A stretch of 64,000 nucleotides of DNA from Aporrectodea caliginosa (GCA_020284085.1 JACEVL010000272.1:313501-377500), one strand, 5' to 3'. Counted from the stretch's first letter, positions 45,711 to 57,855 are shown. Translations and numbers: made by a program. The notes: a model not told the origin generated them from the sequence alone.

Positions 45711-48568
45711 CTAAAGTTGTCGAAATTTATGTTGAAGAAAACAGCGAACGATGTGCTCAAATGGAAGTTGGCTTTTCAGTTTCTTAAACTCATGCATTAC
45801 CTCGGAGCGTGGATGATTGCAGTCGATCAGACATCTCACTTTCAAATATCTTGCCAGGAAATGTCGTCCAGCAAAATAGTGACACTTCTCAGGAAAAGCA
45901 AACAAAAGAACTTTACAAAGTGTAGATTTATTTGGGTAAATATCTTCAGAAAGTAATTTCCTGAGCATCAAATAAGAATTATTCTCTATTTTTGGCATCT
46001 CCTCATTTGAAGGCGACAAACAGCAGACAAGTGTGTGGAATCCAACCAAACATCGGATGTCATCGTCGAAATATGAATCAAGCGGCGGCAAAACCATTAC
46101 ATTTGCAAAAGCAAGTTCTTTCAAATCGTTCCGCAGATCAGGCTCATCGAGAATTCGTTCACACAAATGAAAAACCTCAGGATATCTACGACATTTGTAT
46201 AGATACGCAGCACGGTAACAGTCAATTGTATTGCAATGAATACCAAAGTCTTTGCAGATTGCATTGTAAAATGATGTCATATGGTCTAAGGAATATTCTA
46301 TGAGCAACTGAATAAAGTCGTCTTCATTTGGAGCAAATCTTTCACTGGTAGCTTCTGATTTAATAATTGGATCGTTTCTTTGATACACCCCTAAAACACT
46401 TTTTGTTTTCTCTGACATAACGGTGGATTTCCGATTTGTCGTAGTCATCATAATTTCATCCAAAGGAAATGCTGGCGCTTTCAAATCGTAATTTAGTTGA
46501 TTAGCCTCATGCCTTCTATCATTTGATGACACTAGTAAATAGTGAGCAAAAACTTCTGGTGTTAGACGCAGATCAAGAAGAAATCTACTCCTCTTGTGCT
46601 GAAAATTATCTTTAACATGACTGAAAAGCAGGTAAAATCCAACGATTCTAACAACATCGTCAATATAAAATAGACATCCTGCATTTAACGTCTCTTTGTC
46701 CTCCTCCTCCTCCTCCTTCTCCTCCTCCTCTTCTTCATCAGGTGCCAGACTGATGAATACCTTTGAGCACAGGTCTTTGGTAGTTTCGTAATTCGCTTCG
46801 GAAAAATTAAGAGCAGCCAAGTAGACGAAAGCTGCAATTCTGGTTTTAAAATCATTACATTTCAACGCATTTCTAATGAGCTGTTTTGACAATAATAGAG
46901 ATACGAGTTTAAATTCTTGAGGGCTATTCAGCCCAGTTAGATTTTCCATGAGATCTTGAACGTGGAGGAAAAGGACTCCACTTCTGTTGAGACTGGTTTC
47001 ATTGGGTTTTGGAAAGTTATGATACTTTGACCTTACGATTATCGGTTGCCATGAAAATTCTCTGATAAAATCAGTCAAAATTTCGCTATCTTGTGAAAAT
47101 TGCTGAGATCGTAAAGCATCAGCGGCGTGTAAAATGTACAATACTTTTACAAACCGTGGAAAAGTTGAAGAGAACTCTGCTGTCGACAGAAATGAACTTC
47201 GATTAACTGTTTTCATTACGTAATTTCTCAAAAACGATGCAGTATTTTGAGAAAAGCGGACCAAAAAAATTCGTTCGATTCTGACTTCCCGAAAAATGAA
47301 ATTAGCACAATACATGAATCCGTATGAAAACTGTTGGTCAAAGGTTTTCAGTTTTTCAGCATCCATTACTTCGCAGGTGAGCAACATCCAATATCCAAAA
47401 TCTGTCACCTTCTGTATGGCATCGTCTGAAGGAAGCACCATCCTTAAGATTGGGAATATGTAGTTTCCCGCAAACCAGATATTAAGAGTATTGAAATGGC
47501 CAAATTCATTTAAACTTTTTACTGTTTCATCAACTATTTTCTGGTTCATGCTTTCATGAAACAAGTTTGCCTGAGGAATGAAATAGTTCGGACAATATTT
47601 TATCTTTAGCCATTCTGAGAGCTTTCGCAATAAATAACAGCATAATTCAATAACAGACGAGGAATTCCACCATTCTGGTGACAACTCTTCGCATGACCAC
47701 AACATCAATGTTTTAAAATGGTAGGCTACGTACAGAGAACTTCATCTTCCTTATAAATACGTTCGGTTTTTATTAGTTCTTTCTTGAAAAAGAATCTGAC
47801 CATGTGGTATACTATCTGCTGAACTGGAGTCCAGCTCTGAAGTAGACTTATTTCGGCCACTGAAAATGACAACCTGCACTGGAGTACATCATCTCTGCAG
47901 GCAGGGTGTTTTCCATTTACAACAAAGCAACCAGTCTGTACTATCTTGCGGATGTTGTCAGCCGTCGGCCACCCGTAATCTCTTGGTCTAAATGGCCACT
48001 CTTCGGCTTCCTTTGGCCACTGTGGACACCATATGCATTGAACTATGTCAAGGAGAGAATTTCGTTGCCATGCAATCTTAACCCCTGGACCAACCGTTTC
48101 GTATGATTCCCTTTTCGTGATCCAGTCATGAAGCCGTCTCTCTAGGTTCTCATGTAAATCTAGATGCCTTAAGTCGTGATCCTTCTGAAATTCAAACTCT
48201 TTGCAATGCCAATTATAGTTGACTTTTCCGAAACATCGAAGCTTAACAAATCCAGGGTAATAATGATACGGTAGAATCTGGAAGCAATTAATCGTGTCAA
48301 GTAAATCACGGTAATCAACTGGTAAAACCGGAACGTCTTCTGTGAAGGCCAGCTTATCGGCGGTAAAGATCATGAAATCCAAGTCGTCGATGCATGAATT
48401 TATGGGCTTAATGTAGAATTCGATGGAGCTGCCACATCGTAACATAAACTCAAGAATTTTTTTTTGAGGCAATGCGGTAAATTGCGTAGAATTGAACACA
48501 ATGTCATCGTCACGCACCTTAGGATGAATCTGGCACGTGCCAACGATGAATGCAGAAACACATTCCAT
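45711..48568 (-). pseudogene. Mab-21/cGLR copy C, one 5-bp insertion
   Basis: The frame opens with MECVSAFIVGTCQ at 48,568, one base after a TTTCTTTCTTCCAG acceptor. It carries GSSIEFYIKPINSCIDDLDF (GS motif and D-x-D), CIWC, HPACRDD and LSFSVAEISLLQSW. A five-base insertion (GTAGC on the minus strand, near 47,715) breaks it inside EDEVLCTYHFKTLMLW, giving an immediate TAG. From 47,708 the other frame is open for 665 codons to the end. Without the insertion the product would be about 950 residues. An acidic loop with two Glu runs, encoded by GAG/GAA repeats (46,695-46,740), is unique to this copy. All else looks functional, so inactivation is recent, or the insertion could be a sequencing or haplotype difference. 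Confidence 0.88.
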
Positions 48569-49198
48569 TCTGGAAGAAAGAAATCAGTATGATTTCTCCA
48601 ATTGACAATCGATATGTGGCATTATATAAAAAAACTGAATGTAGTTACTCAGCCATCGTCTTTCTTACTCTTGTACCGGACCTGGCAGACAGGGATGAAT
48701 GTGTCAAACATTCACACGAACAGCTGGTGTAGATGCAGCTGGTGTAGTTGCAGGTGGTAGAGATACTGGTGGTAGAGATACTGGTGGTGGAGATGCAGCT
48801 AAATCTAATTTTAATTCTAATTAGGCTTGTATAATTCTAATTAACGGTTTATGCTTAGATTCAGACTTACCTTACCTAATATTTTCTTATTTACACATTG
48901 CTGGCTGTTTCATTGTAACATATTAATATGTAACAACTATTTTGAGCATTGTCTGTGGCATGTGTGGTGGAAAAACTGCTTCTTTCTTTTCCTTTTATTC
49001 AGGCAGTCGGTCCTTGAAAGTAACCGCTTTATTTTTTTAGACTTGCTTTAAATGAGAATTATTTTTAGTTGTGAAACGTTTAATGAATAATTTGAATACT
49101 TAAACGAGTCTGAATGAAAAGTGAAATTAACTGAAAATGCTACGTGGCGCTGTATAAATGTTCAATTACAATTACTGTGTCAGAGATTTATATAGACA
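48569..49198. other. Upstream of copy C; no gene seen
   Basis: It begins with the presumed intron before copy C's coding exon. A short direct repeat (GGTGGTAGAGATACTGG-type, 48,725-48,800) is present. A LINE/SINE-tail-like GTGGCGCTGTATAAAT lies at 49,144. Nothing else is supported. Confidence 0.5.
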
Positions 49199-49482
49199 GA
49201 TGGTGGAGATTCGGGTGGGTATGTGCGGTGCCTTGCAGCCGGAGGGTTGCGGGTTCGATTCCACCTCAAGGGAGTATGTTTGGTGCCTTGCAGCCGGAGG
49301 GGTTGCGGGTTCGAATCCACCTCAAGCCGCCGCGTAGGGACCCTGGGCAAGTCCTTCACTCGCAATTGCTCATGCGTTTCGGCGTGAAACTCCGATTCAG
49401 TGTCCGCGCTGTAGTCGGGAGCGCCTCTGAGTAGGGGCGCTATATAAATATCTGAAATGAATGAATGAATGAATGAATGAGT
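49199..49482 (+). mobile_element. tRNA-derived SINE, double-head form
   Basis: Same layout as the copy at 39,020: two head modules with B-box GGGTTCGA(A/T)TCC, the GCAATTGCTCATGCG body, a tail GCGCCTCTGAGTAGGGGCGCTATATAAAT in which the hairpin loop is deleted, then (TGAA)n. The first few bases of the head are degenerate. Confidence 0.88.
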
Positions 49483-49639
49483 ATCAAAGGCTATATTTAT
49501 GATCAATGATGACTGGGAGTTATAATAGGTTTTGAGTCGGAAACTAGAGTACGTCATCAATAGATGCTAAGTGGGAAGTAGCTTGTTTACTAAACATCAT
49601 TGGTCGAAATGTGAGTGATCAAGGTTATTGCTATCACTT

Positions 49640-49700
49640 GATATCAGGGCCGGGTTAACCATTGGAGTACACGGAGCACGTGCTCCGGGGACCCCGTGCG
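49640..49700. mobile_element. Possible hAT terminus
   Basis: CAGGGCCGGGTTAACC followed by GGGGACCCC-rich sequence resembles the left end of hAT elements such as the one at 17,282. No matching right end or target duplication was found, so it may be a truncated copy. Confidence 0.35.
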
Positions 49701-49844
49701 CCTCAGGGCCCCGAGCCCCGATGATACACTGAATTCACTTGTGAACAAATGTAATTCCTTTTGGTTAACCATTGTAGGCTCCGTCTCGAGATATGTGGCC
49801 TCTTAGAATGGGGGACGGGCGTAACACTTTTACTGTCTTTGATA

Positions 49845-50200
49845 CACCTGCACAATATCGACTCTATTCTTCGATATTCTAAGTGAGTTTCGATTTGCTA
49901 CAGTCATTAAAATTTCATCCAATGGAAATGTTGGCGTTCTAAAATAGTAATTAAGTCCAAACATCCTGTCTTCTTCTTTCATCTGATTAGGTTATGATAT
50001 AGAGAGCAGATGCTGCGGGAGTAAGACGCAGAACAAGTAAAATCCGATGTAGCGCAAATTAACTTTAATCTGAATAAAAATAAGATAAAATCCAATGAAT
50101 CTAACAATGTGGTCTTGAACAGTCAGCATTCAGCGTTTCATTCTCCTTCTGCGTCGTCGTTTAACTGATTAAGATTGTCGCGCAAAGGTTTTGGTAAGTT
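49845..50200 (-). pseudogene. Mab-21-family relic F2
   Basis: Antisense remnants of the C-terminal extension, aligning with copy D at about 51,530-51,880. They cover the parts coding for VYQRTD, PFDEILMTI, LDLRLTP and the region before NASCLYYIDD. Many indels make it non-coding. It lies between copies C and D and is a further decayed unit of the array. Confidence 0.7.
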
Positions 50201-50846
50201 TCGTATTAAATAATAATAATCTTTTCTTTATTAAGCGCCTGACAAACGCACTGCGCTGTACATTTACATGTTATGCAATTGAAATCTTAACTACTAACAG
50301 AACAGAAAATACAATTATGATGCGTATATCCTGTGATCGATCGAGTCGAGTGCTACGATCGACTTGGCAAATGAAAGATCAACTTTTTCAACTTTGCTGA
50401 CTAGGCCAAACTTGCAGACGACTGTTGCACTCTTATATTCCAGTACCAAAATTATTAATGAATTTCAATCGCTCATTCTTCCTCAAACTGACAAACTTTT
50501 ATTGAACTGGTAAGTAGAATTTCATAACCTATTAAAGGCTATTGTTTATCTGTTTAAACATTTCAAGATTTTAAATGCATCCAACCGAGAGCAAAGCTTT
50601 TTGAGGCAAATCAGTGCAGAACTTAACCATTAATGGTGATGAAACATCAGCACAAACAAAGCAACGGTACTCTGTGTTTACACTTCAGCATAACAACATC
50701 TCTATTATATGTTTTAGCCGTGGCTGGTCTGGGAGAGCCTCTGAGTTGGCTCCTTGAAGTAGCGCAAAGTAAATACCCCGAATAAAAGAATAAATGAATA
50801 AATTGCCTCTAACTGACAGATTAACCTGAACAGGATTTTGCATAGT
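50201..50846. other. Spacer with a decayed LINE/SINE tail
   Basis: At 50,727-50,800 GAGAGCCTCTGAGTTG...AAGTAGCGCAAAGTAAATA then (GAAT/AAAT)n is a decayed copy of the shared retroposon tail. This is also the 3' flank of copy D. No gene is supported. Confidence 0.5.
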
Positions 50847-53648
50847 CTAAGCGTCCTTCTGAAGTTGACAAAGTTTCTGTTTAAGAAAACAACGAATGAT
50901 GTGCTCAAAAGGAAGACTGGCTCCGAGTTTACTAAATGCGAACATTACTCGTGCGAGTGAATGACTGCAGTCGATCATGCATCTCACTTTCAAATATCTT
51001 GCCAGAAAATGTCCCCCAAGAAAATAATGACACTTAATTCCATATGCACCTGTAAGAACCATTGAAAGTACCCACTGTTCCCCAGAGAGAATCTTCCTAG
51101 CGAAAAATTGCTCGATCGGCTCCTCAATAATTTCTTCCATTTTCCGTAGGTCTTCAGTAGAAACCAATAAATGGTAGAAAAGTGTGTGAAATCCAAGTAA
51201 ACACTGGATGTCTCGGTCGAAAAAAGAGTCAAGCGGTGGCAACACAATTGCATTTGCTAATGCAAGTTCCTTCAAATCGCTTTCCAGATCAGGCTTACTG
51301 AGAATTTGTTCACACAAATCCGAAACTTCAGGATATTTGCGACATTTATATAGATACGCAGCGCGGTAGCAGTCAACTGTCTTGCAGTGAATACCAAAGT
51401 CTTTGCAGATCGCATTGTAAAATAATGTCATAATTTCTATGGAATAATCCATGAGCAACTGAATAGAATGGTCTTTAATTAGCTGAGAACTTTCTTTGAG
51501 CGCTTCTGCTTTTTTAATAGCATCTGTTCTTTGATACACCCGCACAATACACTCTGTCTTCTTTGATATTCTAAAAGATTTTTGATTTGTTATAGTCATT
51601 AAAATTTCATCAAATGGAAAAATTGGCGTTCGAAAGTCGTAATTAAGTCCATGAGGCCTCCTTGTTGTTTCGTTTGATGAAATTATTAAATAGTGAGCAA
51701 ACACCTTTGGTGTAAGACGCAGATCAAGAAGAAACCGTCTCCCATTTTGCTGAAAATTACATTTAATCTGCCTGAACAGAATACAAAATCCAATGATTCT
51801 AACAATGTCATCTATATAATACAGACAACTTGCATTCATCATTTCGTTGTCCACCTCCGTAGGCGTGTGACTAATTATAACTGCAGAGCAAAGGTCTACG
51901 GCAGTTTGATATTCTGATGCTGCAAAATGTAGAGCCGCCAAATAAGTCAAAGTTGCACTGGCGATTGCGTTGGTTTTCGCGTCCTCATATGCTAATGCTT
52001 TCCTGAGCAGACCCTTTGACATATGAGATACAAGTTGCGATTCCAGATCATAAGTTGATTCAGTTAAATTGTTCATCAGTTCTGTAGCTTTTAGGAAAAA
52101 TAACTGGCTCCTGTTTAAATCTCCTTTCCATGGTTCTGGAAAGATATGGTGCATTGATATAACAAATTTGGGTTTTCTACAAACTATCTTCACCAGGTAA
52201 ACTAATAAGTCGCTGTCATATTGCCTTTCTGTGCAGTCTAGCAAATATGCAGAATGCAAAATCAGAAGCGTCGATGCGTAGAGCTCAAAGCATAACTCAA
52301 CATCAATCGATGGTGAAAACTTATTCAGGTCCAAAGAACAGGCGTCAACCCTCAGGAAATATTTAGTGATATCAGGGATTCCATGTCTACAACCTTTATT
52401 TACCACCGCAAATGCACATGCATTAATTTCATTGAAACCGCGTGAAAAATAGATGTCGACAGAATTAGTTTTACGTGTCTCCATTGCCTCACAGATGTCC
52501 AACATAAACTTGGAAATACATTGGGACAAGTTACAACCGCACCGTGCATCGAATATATGAAGAAAACATGGATGGACATAATGTTTGACAAACCAAAGGC
52601 ACAGCATGTCCAAATCGCAAAATTTCATCAATGGTTTAGCAACCTCTTCATAGATTTGCGGATTAATGTTCTCGTGAAACAAATTTGCCTGGGGAATAAA
52701 GTAGTTTGGACATGCTCTATCCTTCAGCCATTTGGCTAGCTTCTGCAGTAAATGACGACATATTTCAATAACAGACGTGGTAATCCACCACTCTTGAAAC
52801 GTCTCTTCACAAGACCACAGCATCAGTGTCTTTAAATGGTAGGTGCGAAGAACTTTAACTTCGTTTGGACAATCCTTTTTTATCAATTCTTTTTTAGCAA
52901 AGAATCTGAGCATATGATAGACAATCTGCTGAATTGGAGTCCAACTCTGAAGTAAAATGACTTCCGCAACTGAAAATGACAGCCTGCACTGGTGTACATC
53001 GTTTCTGCAAGCAGGATGTTTTGTAAATACAACATGGCAACCATTCCGTACTACCTCTTGAATTTTAGCAGTCGTCGGCCATCCGTAATTTCTTTGTCGG
53101 AAAAGCCAGTTTTTCGCTTCTTTTGGCCACTGTGGGCACCATATCGATTGAACGAGGTCATGTAAGTGATGATCTCTGTGTTCATGCTTAATCGCCGGAC
53201 CATCCGTGCACCTGTCTTCTCTGGCAAATATTTCTGTTGTTTACAACAGTATTTGATCGTTAATCTGGATACATTCTAAGATTTTGCGATCCCAATTATA
53301 CCTAATTTGTGCCAATCTTCTAAGTCTTACGAAAGCTGGATAATCTTCGTACGGTTCAATCAAGAGGCAATAAGTTGTGTCAGTAATAGCACGAATAGCA
53401 TAGGATAAAACTGATTTTCTATCTGTAAGGGCAAGAAGATACGGTCTCACACACAAGATATCAACGTCTCCAATGCACGAGCGTAACGGTTGAATGTAGA
53501 ACTCAGCAGTACTGCCACATTGAATTTCATACACTTGACAGGAGGTAAACGATTGTAAATGTATGGACTGAAACATTTCAGTGTAGGACTTCTGAAGCAT
53601 TCGACAAGTTCCGACGATGAATGTCGACACAATGTCACTGTCGTCCAT
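50847..53648 (-). pseudogene. Mab-21/cGLR copy D, one in-frame stop
   Basis: The frame starts MDDSDIVSTFIVGTC (53,648), just after an acceptor-like TTTTGGCGCAG. It carries GSTAEFYIQPLRSCIGDVDI with a D-x-D, WCPQWP, GCHVVFTKHPACRND and SFSVAEVILLQSWTPIQQIV. The only lesion seen is a TAA at 53,243-53,241, after INDQILL. Downstream the same frame stays open for 798 codons (53,240-50,847), with TYHLKTLMLWSCEE, CPNYFIPQANLF and the whole C-terminal extension. Full length would be about 933 residues. The stop falls between the nucleotidyltransferase strands and the helical domain. Either a very recent pseudogene, a polymorphic stop, or a base-call error; readthrough cannot be excluded. Its first cluster Cys is Ser (QSIWC). 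Confidence 0.9.
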
Positions 53649-53669
53649 TGCTGCGCCAAAATCAGACAA

Positions 53670-55480
53670 AAGCTTTTATCATATTGTGTAAATGCAGATG
53701 AAACAGAGACGTGTTTTCAAATTTACTTAAAACATTTTACTGTCTGGACTTAAAAAATTGTAGAATTGGAATTTGGAAGCATGTGACTTGTACCGACGAT
53801 GTAAGCAAATGAATTGAAATGAACGATCATCATTACAGTCATCACTATGGCTGTCCACGAAATCATCATCATCATTTCTTATTTGTCTAAAGGCAGTGCA
53901 TGAATACAGAACGCTTAGCACTGTTCGTGAAGGATTTTTCAAGGTAGATACGTTGATGTTCGACGTCTACGCATTATAATACTAGGGGAGCGTTGAAATC
54001 AAACGGCTACCTTATTAGTGGAGGAACGTGCCTGTGCATTTTGCTCTAGTCATTTCAAGTTGATGTAAAGTTTCGTTTTCACTATTCAAATTGGTACCGA
54101 AAAAACGAAACTTATGCATCTACTGGAAATGACTGGAGCAAAATATACATATTTTGCATAGGCTGGAGGGTACCTTCAAATTGGTACTGAAAAAGAAACT
54201 TTTGCATCTATTTGAAATGGCTGGAGAAAATACACATATTTCCCATAGGCCAGAGAGGGTTTTCGAGTCTCTCACGCTTCATTTTGTATCTGCATGCTTT
54301 CCCTTCGGACGAATATTGATCTACAGACCATTACCTTCAAATTGTTAGTGAAAACGAAACTTTTACATAAACTTGAAATGACTGAGTGTCTGGGCCCCAC
54401 TATATAACACAACGTGTAATGTAGGCCTAGGCTACATGTGTGGATATTTGTACATGTATGTGCGTTTTATTTATACGCAGAATTATGATGATTAGAACCA
54501 TTATTGTTATTATAATGACAGAATTAAAATGTATCTTTTTACAGGAAGGCAAATGAAAGAGTGTTCGTCTTTACGACCCATAATGCTGACTTTATTATTA
54601 GGCATTTAGATGCTTGACTAGCATAATGATTGTCCAACAGTAACTTATAGAAAATTAAGTGGAAACACAGGGGCTTGCGCCATAAGAGCTCATGACTCTG
54701 CTATATGCATTATGCACAGAGATTTTGAATTACACATTGCAAAACAGTGAGCAGAAATTACAGTCGACAAATTTGTTTTCCATTTAGAGAAAACCAATAT
54801 CATAAGTATAACCACCACTCATCATCATATGCGTCAAGATACCCACCAACAACACCGCCATTATCCTCTGCAACATCCACTCGAATTTCATATGAATTGC
54901 TAAATTTCGACGTCCTCCTCAAAGAAAGATTAGATCAAAACATATTTGCTTTGTAAATAATAACAGTTTAGAAACGGTCTAGAAAAACATTCTGATGTGC
55001 TCCAAGCTTCTTCACTTTACTTCAGTGAACTAGTCCAATTCGTTGGAATTTGTTCTAAGATCTTTATGCTGGTTGCAAAGAAATCTACACTTTTGAGAGC
55101 TTCTTCGCTTCTAATTCAGAGACCTAGTCCAATTGGTTGAAATCTTATAAAGATAGTCAAATGTGATCCGAGCTTCGTCACTGCTTGCACTTTGGCAGTG
55201 CAAGCCCCAAGCCTGGGTAAGGAAAGGGGCGACGCTAATCATCTTTATTGTGACACAGTGTTGTTAAACAAAAGCTAGCTAACTCTCTTGTACCTCAGTG
55301 AATAGCCCAATTGGTCAGTATTTTCTTCAGGAACTGCTAGGCCCCCTATGCTAGTTGCAAAGAAGTCCACATGTTTTTGGAGTTTTTATCGAGTAACTTT
55401 TCATTTGAGACTTTAGACTGTAAATTTATAGCTTTAATTTGACAACTGGAGTCAGGTAACACCCAAGGTTTCTGTACGCA
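53670..55480. repeat. Upstream of copy D; diverged direct repeats
   Basis: Around 54,090-54,380 three diverged direct copies share TCAAATTGGTAC, GAAAC-TTTGCATCTA and GAAATG-CTGGAG. Around 54,990-55,340 two or three copies of a CTAGTCCAATT-GTTG-centred repeat occur. No coding sequence is supported. Confidence 0.55.
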
Positions 55481-55484
55481 TTAT

Positions 55485-56100
55485 TGCACACATAAATATT
55501 CATGACCTTGGCATCCTAATTACGCATGCGCTGTGCTCTGTGCTCATGAACTTTCTTAATTTATTCACACAGTGAAGATTTTGATGCACAATTACGCATG
55601 CGCTGAGCTCAGGAACTAATTTATTCACACAGTGAAGATTTACTGCACAATTACGCATGCGCTGAGCTCATGAACTGGTTGCCACTACCACAACGCATCT
55701 CATTTAGGGTCTCTGCCTTCGTTTGGCGTAGCCTCGTTGGTACCGCGCTCTGTCGCTCTATTTCTGCCAATATTGGCCGCCGATCCCTTCGCTCTGCAGC
55801 CCGCGGTGACCTGAGTGTCCCCTTTGCACTCACTTCTATAATGCAACATCGGGCCTTCTCGGTCGTGGGACCGAGTATCTGGAATGGGCTTCCTCTAGAG
55901 CTCCGTCTCCTACCTAGGAACTCTTCACCTGCATTTTATGCCTCTCTGAAAACTGCTCTTTTCAGCCGTGGATGGGCCGGGAGCGCCTCTGAGTAGATAT
56001 CTTGAAGGGGCGCTATATCAAGTTTCCTTGATTGATTGATTGATTGATGAACTAATTTATTCACACAGAGAAGATTTTCCGCACACATAATTATGCCGCA
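55485..56100. repeat. About 65-bp tandem repeat, split by a LINE tail
   Basis: Units carry AATTACGCATGCGCTGAGCTC and AATTTATTCACACAGTGAAGA. Three lie before 55,670. A further piece (AACTAATTTATTCACACAGAG) resumes at 56,050 after the inserted LINE fragment. Confidence 0.85.
55673..56049 (+). mobile_element. 5'-truncated LINE 3' end
   Basis: Open sequence for the C-terminus of a CR1/L2-like ORF2: NWLPLPQRISFRVSAFVWRS, RRSLRSAARGDLSVP, HRAFSVVGPSIWNGLP, SLKTALFSRG, ending GSASE-stop. The last codons overlap the tail GGGAGCGCCTCTGAGTAG...GGGGCGCTATAT, followed by (GATT)n. ATGAACT flanks it (55,670-55,676 and 56,047-56,053), a target duplication. This is a typical 5'-truncated insertion made by target-primed reverse transcription. 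Confidence 0.88.
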
Positions 56101-57855
56101 ATTCGATACAAACGGAAAGATGGTCGGTTGCGAGCCCTATGTGAATCGACTAGAAACCATCACCATTGTTGTCTTTGTGATCTTCAAAAGCGTCAAGGCC
56201 TACTCATCATTGCCTTTAACAGCATTACCACCACCAACACCGCAATTTGCTCTACCGACATCAATTTATATTGAATTTGAATTTGTAGTTTCTCTCGTTG
56301 TATAAATATTGCTGTTCATAACCTCAGGTTAAAACCAGTCTGTAAAATAACTTATTTTGATCTTCATTACTTTATCTTCTTCCTTTTCCCGTTCATTCAG
56401 TCTAATCCATGAATGCAGATATTCGCAGGATTCGGTCTGCGAGAACTCTTCACCAATGATCTTTTAAAAATGCCAATTCAAACTCATTAACGCTGTCGAT
56501 CACTGCCCATGGCATTCTAACTGCTGAATAGGATGTCGGTCTACTCTTTTTCTTCCAGAACCTGCAAGTCCTCCACTGCGCCTGGACTTCAAATTTGGAC
56601 AACATGTAGCAACTTTTAACCCGGAAATGCATAGTCGAACAACATATCTCCCAACAACAGAGAAGGTCTTGCGTTTCAAATATTACGACTTTCTACTGTA
56701 TAGTTTGCATATTGCATATGGCTTAGGTTTCGGAGAGATTTTTATAAGATAGCAATCTTATTGCTGAATTTGTCCAAGCAATTTCGATGCAACCTATCAT
56801 TTTAAAGTCTAACTATCATTACAAAAACGTACACAGAGCAAAGTAGTCGGTTTCAATTCCTCTTCAAACTGCGTGTGATGTCATTCAGGTCAATGATTAA
56901 CTTCTATCGTTTTCGGATTGCTTATTTTCCGCAGCCTCTTATCCTAGATGTTTTCTTTACTTACCCTTCTTGCAAGAATGAACTTTGTAAGATCTAACTC
57001 AATCCACGCTATCCCTGCAGAACAAGGTAAAATGTAAAAAGTGAATCATATCATGATGATCCAATGCAACAGACTGTCAAGTGTGCATGTGCAAGTGTAC
57101 TATAATTGTATCATTGCAAACAACCAGATATTCACTTACTGTCATCCTGTAGCTAAATTTCACAGCCTGTAAATTAAATTTTTATATCATAGCAATGACA
57201 TGTTGATTTTGCTCAGCTGTTTCCCCATGTTCAAACCATGGAATTTCGCGTGGAATCGAATTGTTCGTCCATTCAGCCAACAAGATAGGGTTATTTAGAA
57301 CTTGTATGATTATCGTTCAGTGTTTGTTCTTATCCAACAGGTTGTTAAGCAATAAGAAATCTCATATACGGGTTGTATAGGAATAATTTTTAAAAGCCAA
57401 CGGGGTCACTGGGCAGGCAAGCAGAAACAATATTGACGTGAAAGGCAGAATAAAACCAATTTAAAAACCGGCCCAACAAAAGGAAATCTGTCTTTAGGGA
57501 GCTAAAGATTAAAATAAACAACTGAACGGACTTAAAGAAACAACAGAAGCAAAGAAAGACAAAACTATGATCCCAGATAATATCACTGATAACATAACAG
57601 GATTTGGTTTAGGTTGTGTGGAAGAGTTGGACACCGAAGAAATAAAAATAACTACAATGATAAATAATGATAACGGCCCAATCAAATAATGTCATACTGT
57701 CATAGTCTTAATTGCAGTGTCAACTCTGGCCTAACCTCTATTAGATTAGTTCAACAGCTTTTATGGCTTAGGATATGCTGCATGATTTTAAATTGTGATT
57801 ATATATAGGCCTATTTGTATTTATTATATAAATAATTATTTATATATAATATATA
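56101..57855. other. No gene seen
   Basis: AT-rich sequence without coding motifs, terminal repeats or tandem structure that I can support on either strand. Confidence 0.5.

Noticed and set aside
53230..53245. Mini-intron removing the copy D stop
   Set aside because: GTAAACAACAG around the stop would be an 11-base intron, far too short to splice.
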